DNA from: Haloarchaeobius amylolyticus | GTDB taxonomy: Archaea > Halobacteriota > Halobacteria > Halobacteriales > Natrialbaceae | Length of the DNA: 64,000 bases | Assembly (NCBI RefSeq): GCF_026616195.1 | Contig: NZ_JANHDH010000003.1 | Span: forward strand, 62,001 to 126,000 | Direction: 5' to 3' | Shown: piece after piece, positions 62,901 through 64,000 of the stretch | How the letters are laid out: every line of letters starts with the position of its first letter | How positions within the stretch are numbered: the stretch's first letter is position 1 | The notes under the pieces: generated by a model | What the model was told of the DNA's origin: nothing | Database searches by the model: none | What the model saw: only the letters and a program-made list of their open reading frames with translations | Position numbers and translations under genes: made by a program

Positions 62901-64000
62901 CCGACCGTCGGGGTCGACGAGAACGCGACGGTCACTGCGACGGTGACGAACACCGGCTCGCTCACCCGGAAGTACGACGTGAACATCGGCGTCCTCCCGA
63001 ACGACGACAACTACGTCTATAATTACACGAACCGCGAGGGAACACTCGCCCCGGGAGAGAGCACGACGGTCACCTGGACGGTGAACCTGCGGGCTCGCGG
63101 TGATTTCGTCTTCACGCTGCGGCCGTCGAACGACGGCTCGGAGCTGGATAGCTACATGATTGACCGGACGAACACGGTGATGGTGAACGTGGGCGACGCC
63201 CGGGACGACCAGGTCGTCCCACTCGGTGAGCCGCGGACGCTCGCCCCGGGTTCCGACGCCTGGCCGACCCACGGGCGCGACGCCCGGAACACCGGCAACC
63301 AGACCGGGACCGCCCCGACGACCGTCCTCGCCGACCCCGTGAACTGGTCGGTGAACCACAGCAGCTACGAGGGGCTGAACTCGCCCCCGACGGTCGGCGA
63401 CGGAACCGTGTTCGTCGGCGGCCGCGACGGAGCTGGCACCCGGTCGGTGCTCGCCTACGACGCCGCGACCGGTGCGGAACGGTGGAGCTACGCCACGGAT
63501 GCGGAACTCGGCGCCGCGCCGACGTACGCCAGTGGCGTCGTCTACGCCGGACAGAACTACGGCAGGATTCACGCCCTGAACGCCTCGACGGGCGAGCGAT
63601 TCTGGACCTTCGACGCCGGCGGCTCCCTCGGTGGATTGACCCTGGCCGACGACACGCTGTACGTCACCGCGGACGATGGTAGCGGCGTCCTCTACGCACT
63701 GAACGCGACGACCCGGGAGGTCATGTGGACGTTCCGGACGGCCGATGAGATGCCGGTCACGCCCGCGGTCGACGGCGGATCGGTCTACGTCGCCACCGAC
63801 GCCGGGACCCTGTACAGTCTGGACGCGAGCACCGGCACGGAGCAGTGGTCGACGACGCTCACCGCGAGCTCGAACTACTTCGTCTCCTCGCCGGTCCTCG
63901 CAGATGGCACCGTGTACATCGCCGACGGCTCCGAGATGCACGCTGTCGACGCTACGAGCGGCAGCATCTCCTGGACCGCACCTGCGACGTTCGACGGCTA
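59940..64000 (+). CDS. Very large exported PQQ-propeller/CARDB protein (3' end outside window)
   Basis: At least 1353 residues are visible, and the frame is still open at the window end. It has an RRR n-region and hydrophobic core (VLIVVLSGVVAPVG) as export signal. Three beta-propeller blocks of PQQ type follow (about residues 80-455, 565-975 and 1100 on), with recurring blade signatures such as VVVADGLV, YALNASDG and VYALDA. Between them are two CARDB-like Ig domains (about 457-560 and 980-1083; TVAPGEQFTVDVTVENVDD and VDENATVTATVTNTGS). Each propeller/Ig module has the size of a repeat. It is a surface-exposed binding or adhesion protein; PQQ cofactor use is not implied by the fold. Confidence 0.88.
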   Translation, partial: MGSTSIRRRTDVGTRVTTLGVVLIVVLSGVVAPVGAAQTMEPAVGDSAITGSVAGDGLETSAAHGSTGAQVGTGASSTWESLGAGDWSTAGRDPGWSGDNPNTTAPTTDPDVRWLYEFQDDVGTGPVVVADGLVLIPGRDSLRAVDNETGAVVWNVSGIDTEAVSVADGLVVVDSGYDGIFVFDLATGTEQWNVSSVDVDSSVVLNGTVYVDGGTYTGQRIYAYDLATGNALWNTEYADSAGGGFTASGNTVYATAQFGSDAREYAVYALNASDGSERWRFAIEGQIRMRPVVADGSVFVGGGSDVYDPKFIRLDATDGHVEWIFDVNARPAGAAVANGSVFLAAGNTVYGLDAGSGTMQWKHRLATGVEYGLSYTNVDTNPPAVADDVVYVTNDRGSMVALDSVTGTALWRDQLAGQAVRPAVADGRLYVLARQTAGSGTDTTRVYALESSPFSVSGLTVSKTTVAPGEQFTVDVTVENVDDTARDYNLSLQAAGPFPGDNWTLGWQNGTLAAGATTTLTYTTQLHSADSWALTVKRLRDDEPTTASVTVDVVHANPVDTWRMGGFDAARTDANPNTDGPTQHYQEAWNSSTYAEDTTPAIANDTAYLVRDQSRYNGQPDIHTVSAHDLGTGTEHWSYNFTADNRVPAGSPAVVDGTVYVVTTPYKFLDSGPAIVDGSVYAFDAETGSKVWQTGVSINISTYRDHGPVVADGRVYLAGAIYEQNDNYENASVVALNAVDGSYAWSYHLGDRYRDEQYVTYAVGDGYLFATVTDEGEISDYDEELHVFDAATGARVWSTTGLVLDLGETPVVADGTVFVVNDSRNADGELAQELVALNVTTGAEAWRFAPTPIPSSYDTIDDAWRVRTPAVHDGSLYVRQVASSNMDYDRLYRVDVGTGVAAWNVSTNYLSRIQIADGIVYGGETTFDPGYTRIYDAETGAYLGDTEKGISRSVANGTLFVFDDWSGKLRALVDGGVIEYSNLAVASPTVGVDENATVTATVTNTGSLTRKYDVNIGVLPNDDNYVYNYTNREGTLAPGESTTVTWTVNLRARGDFVFTLRPSNDGSELDSYMIDRTNTVMVNVGDARDDQVVPLGEPRTLAPGSDAWPTHGRDARNTGNQTGTAPTTVLADPVNWSVNHSSYEGLNSPPTVGDGTVFVGGRDGAGTRSVLAYDAATGAERWSYATDAELGAAPTYASGVVYAGQNYGRIHALNASTGERFWTFDAGGSLGGLTLADDTLYVTADDGSGVLYALNATTREVMWTFRTADEMPVTPAVDGGSVYVATDAGTLYSLDASTGTEQWSTTLTASSNYFVSSPVLADGTVYIADGSEMHAVDATSGSISWTAPATFDG

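Noticed and set aside
60180-63941. A 1253-codon open frame on the minus strand
   Set aside because: It is the antisense shadow of the PQQ/CARDB protein. The plus strand shows a signal sequence, blade repeats and a TATA box, while the minus reading is Arg/Val/Gly-rich with no motif.

Overview
The window is a 64 kb piece of a haloarchaeal (class Halobacteria) genome. The evidence is high GC with acidic, Asp/Glu-rich proteins, near-leaderless genes with archaeal TATA boxes about 27-30 bases before the start codon, class-specific families (bacterio-opsin-activator-type HTH_10 regulators, HalOD1 output-domain proteins, small CxxC zinc proteins), twin-arginine signals on exported proteins, and a halolysin-type protease. 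I see no tRNA, rRNA or CRISPR array.

Layout. 1-4523: end of a FecCD/BtuC-type permease, its ATPase, a TIM-barrel protein and an adenosylcobalamin-dependent ribonucleotide reductase. 4.5-10.5 kb: small proteins, a kinase-fold phosphotransferase, a metallo-beta-lactamase (MBL) hydrolase, a tandem AAA ATPase whose 5' end lacks a normal start codon, and nicotinate phosphoribosyltransferase. 10.5-13.2 kb: a 1.4 kb gene-free array of contiguous degenerate 9-bp repeats followed directly by parA and an overlapping small acidic, ribbon-helix-helix-like gene. I read this as a segregation locus with its own centromere. A six-unit satellite of the same repeat lies 16 kb away at about 27.98-28.03 kb.

13.4-38.1 kb is rich in signal transduction: three large HTH_10 regulators with PAS/GAF sensor domains, a multi-PAS/GAF histidine kinase overlapping its receiver gene, two HalOD1 genes sharing an upstream element, plus glutamate dehydrogenase, an alcohol dehydrogenase, a YHS-MaoC fusion, a BtrH-like protein and a UspA protein. 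38.3-46 kb: truncated haemoglobin, a copper group (DUF411 lipoprotein, CopB-type P-ATPase), gene relics (an RHH antitoxin fragment, a truncated PemK/MazF toxin, insertion-like repeats), then an MBL hydrolase, a cupredoxin and a cupin. 46.1-51.6 kb: an HTH/zinc-ribbon regulator divergent from a Tat-exported subtilase that converges on a Tat-exported M14 carboxypeptidase carrying a frameshift. 52.2-64 kb: a histidine kinase divergent from a receiver, a CapC-CapB poly-gamma-glutamate-type pair with an unusual N-terminal fusion on CapB, an MBL hydrolase, a FilR1-type regulator and the start of a very large exported PQQ-propeller/CARDB protein running off the window.

All assignments are from reading the sequence and family knowledge; no database search was run.
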